Source: Candidatus Nanopelagicaceae bacterium
Lineage (GTDB): Bacteria > Actinomycetota > Actinomycetes > Nanopelagicales > Nanopelagicaceae
NCBI GenBank assembly: GCA_947488635.1
Contig: CANLAY010000008.1
Coordinates: forward strand, 1 to 14,593
DNA length: 14,593 nt
Reading direction: 5' to 3'
Shown piece after piece: positions 13,380 through 14,593 of the stretch. The translations under genes were made by a program, and so were the position numbers. The notes beneath the pieces are model-generated. The model was not told the origin of the DNA. It saw only the letters and a program-made list of their open reading frames with translations, and did no database searches. Within the stretch, counting starts at the first letter, position 1. Each line of letters opens with the position of its first letter.

Positions 13380-14593
13380 ATGACGACTCCGATTAATGAT
13401 CCTGATAAGCAAGCTGCTGTAAGTGCGGCTGACCGCAAATATGTCTTTCATTCCTGGTCGGCCCAAGGCGCAATTAGTCCGATGCCAATTGCTAGTGGTT
13501 CAGGTTCTCGGTTCTGGGATCATGCCGGCAAGGTTTATTTAGATTTTTCTTCACAACTGGTTTTTACGAATATTGGCCATCAACACCCAAAGGTCATTAA
13601 AGCTATTCAAGATCAGGCTGAAGTATTAACAACGGTTGCACCGCAACATGCCAATGATGCTCGTAACGAAGCGGCACAGCGCATAGTTGAGCTAGCTGGG
13701 TCCAATTTTGCAAAAGTTTTCTTTACTAATGCTGGCGCTGATGCGGTTGAAAATGCGATTCGTATGGCACGTATGCATAGCCATAAGCACAAGATACTTT
13801 CAACTTATCGCTCATATCACGGCAATACAGGTGCTGCGATAAATGCAACTGGTGATCCTCGCAGATTCCCAAATGAGTTCGCTTTTGGTCATGTGCACTT
13901 CTGGGGTCCTTATCTATATCGCACTGCTTTTTGGGCTAAAGATGAGGCCGAAGAATGCAAGCGAGCACTTGAGCATCTAGAGCAAACAATTATCTTTGAA
14001 GGTCCAAACACCATCGCAGCGGTATTGCTCGAATCAGTGCCAGGTACCGCAGGTGTCTTAATGCCACCTAAGGGTTATCTCGAAGGTGTTCGTGAGCTGT
14101 GCTATAAATACAATATTTTATGGATCGCCGATGAAGTTATGTCGGGCTTTGGTCGCACTGGTAAATGGTTTGCCTACCAACATAGCCAAGTTGTGCCAGA
14201 TTTGATTACTTTTGCTAAAGGAGTTACCTCGGGTTATATCCAACTCGGCGGCGTAGTAATTAGTGAGCCAGTTTCAAAGACATTTGATGAGCGAGTATTT
14301 GCTGGCGGCCTGACCTATATGGGTCACCCATTAGCATGCGCAACTGCAGTTGCGACGATCGATGTCATGAAAGAAGAGAAGATGTTAGAAAACGCCACCA
14401 TGATTGGTGAGAAAGTCTTAGGGCCAGGGCTACTTGAATTAGCCAAGAAACATAAGGTGATTGGCGATATTCGTGGCGCCGGAGTTTTCTGGGGCGTTGA
14501 TTTAGTAAGTGATCGCGCAACCCACGAACCTCTTGCACCATACGGGGCCTCTAGCCCAGCCATGAATGAGTTAGTAGCGGCTTGTAAGAAGAA
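13380..14593 (+). CDS. Class-III PLP omega-amino acid aminotransferase (partial, 3' end beyond the window)
   Basis: 404 residues are present, starting at ATG 13380 after AAAAGG (13366-13371); the gene runs off the right edge. Transfers the amino group of an omega-amino acid to pyruvate or 2-oxoglutarate. Seen: FWDHAGKVYLDFSSQLV near the N-terminus, FFTNAGADAVENAIRMAR, YRSYHGNTGAA, IADEVMSGFGRTGKW with the PLP-ring Asp, and LITFAKGVTSGYIQLGG with the Schiff-base K280, then GGLTYMGHPLACA. The sequence resembles actinobacterial proteins annotated as aspartate aminotransferase family or taurine:2-oxoglutarate aminotransferase. Its divergent partner mmsA would take the semialdehyde made from beta-alanine or 3-aminoisobutyrate, so beta-alanine:pyruvate activity is my inference. 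Substrate is not fixed by these motifs. Confidence 0.88.
   Translation, partial: MTTPINDPDKQAAVSAADRKYVFHSWSAQGAISPMPIASGSGSRFWDHAGKVYLDFSSQLVFTNIGHQHPKVIKAIQDQAEVLTTVAPQHANDARNEAAQRIVELAGSNFAKVFFTNAGADAVENAIRMARMHSHKHKILSTYRSYHGNTGAAINATGDPRRFPNEFAFGHVHFWGPYLYRTAFWAKDEAEECKRALEHLEQTIIFEGPNTIAAVLLESVPGTAGVLMPPKGYLEGVRELCYKYNILWIADEVMSGFGRTGKWFAYQHSQVVPDLITFAKGVTSGYIQLGGVVISEPVSKTFDERVFAGGLTYMGHPLACATAVATIDVMKEEKMLENATMIGEKVLGPGLLELAKKHKVIGDIRGAGVFWGVDLVSDRATHEPLAPYGASSPAMNELVAACKK

Overview
The window looks like chromosome from a streamlined, low-to-mid GC actinobacterium. I infer the freshwater acI / Nanopelagicales type, but no rRNA or single marker gene here proves it. The reasons are: actinobacterial PHO boxes (11-nt direct repeats with a GTTCACC core), an actinobacterial mycothiol/thioredoxin-type ArsC, the DEDDh oligoribonuclease Orn, EttA, short intergenic gaps, frequent GTG/TTG starts, and three tRNA genes without a consistently encoded CCA.

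Left part (1-3043, all minus strand): a tightly packed set ettA -> acyl-CoA thioesterase -> GH13 alpha-glucosidase. The first junction is a TAATG overlap and the second gap is 3 nt; the glucosidase runs off the left edge. A divergent tRNA-Arg(UCU) follows (3104-3177), then a strong perfect hairpin that terminates the phosphate operon.

Centre (3227-7587, minus strand): a complete high-affinity phosphate ABC transporter in the order pstC-pstA-pstB-pstS. The binding-protein gene is therefore last and has its own PHO box and a structured leader. A three-unit PHO box precedes pstC. phoU and a phoR/phoP pair are not in the window. Divergent from pstC lie orn (nanoRNA turnover), tRNA-His, ppa (PPi hydrolysis to Pi), an orphan PII nitrogen sensor gene and tRNA-Lys(CUU), all on the plus strand.

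Accessory stretch (9418-10362): the last 21 bases of the tRNA-Lys region (T-loop to 3 nt past the gene) are repeated exactly 924 bp downstream. Between the copies sits one gene, an ArsC-type low-molecular-weight phosphatase/arsenate reductase, transcribed toward the tRNA from a promoter carrying a third PHO box. That box shares 16 identical bases with the one at pstC. The simplest reading is a minimal tRNA-targeted cassette delivering a phosphate-starvation-induced arsenate reductase: cells that derepress Pst under Pi limitation also import arsenate, and this gene would reduce it. No arsenite exporter or ArsR is visible.

Right part (10467-14593): a TMEM175-like membrane protein with a degenerate signature, an unrecognised secreted protein with a Pro/Thr tail, a CoA-acylating (methyl)malonate-semialdehyde dehydrogenase, and a divergent class-III omega-aminotransferase cut by the right edge. 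The last two fit degradation of beta-alanine or a similar omega-amino acid to an acyl-CoA. No CRISPR array, insertion sequence or integrase was seen, and no gene-free stretch exceeds 300 bases.
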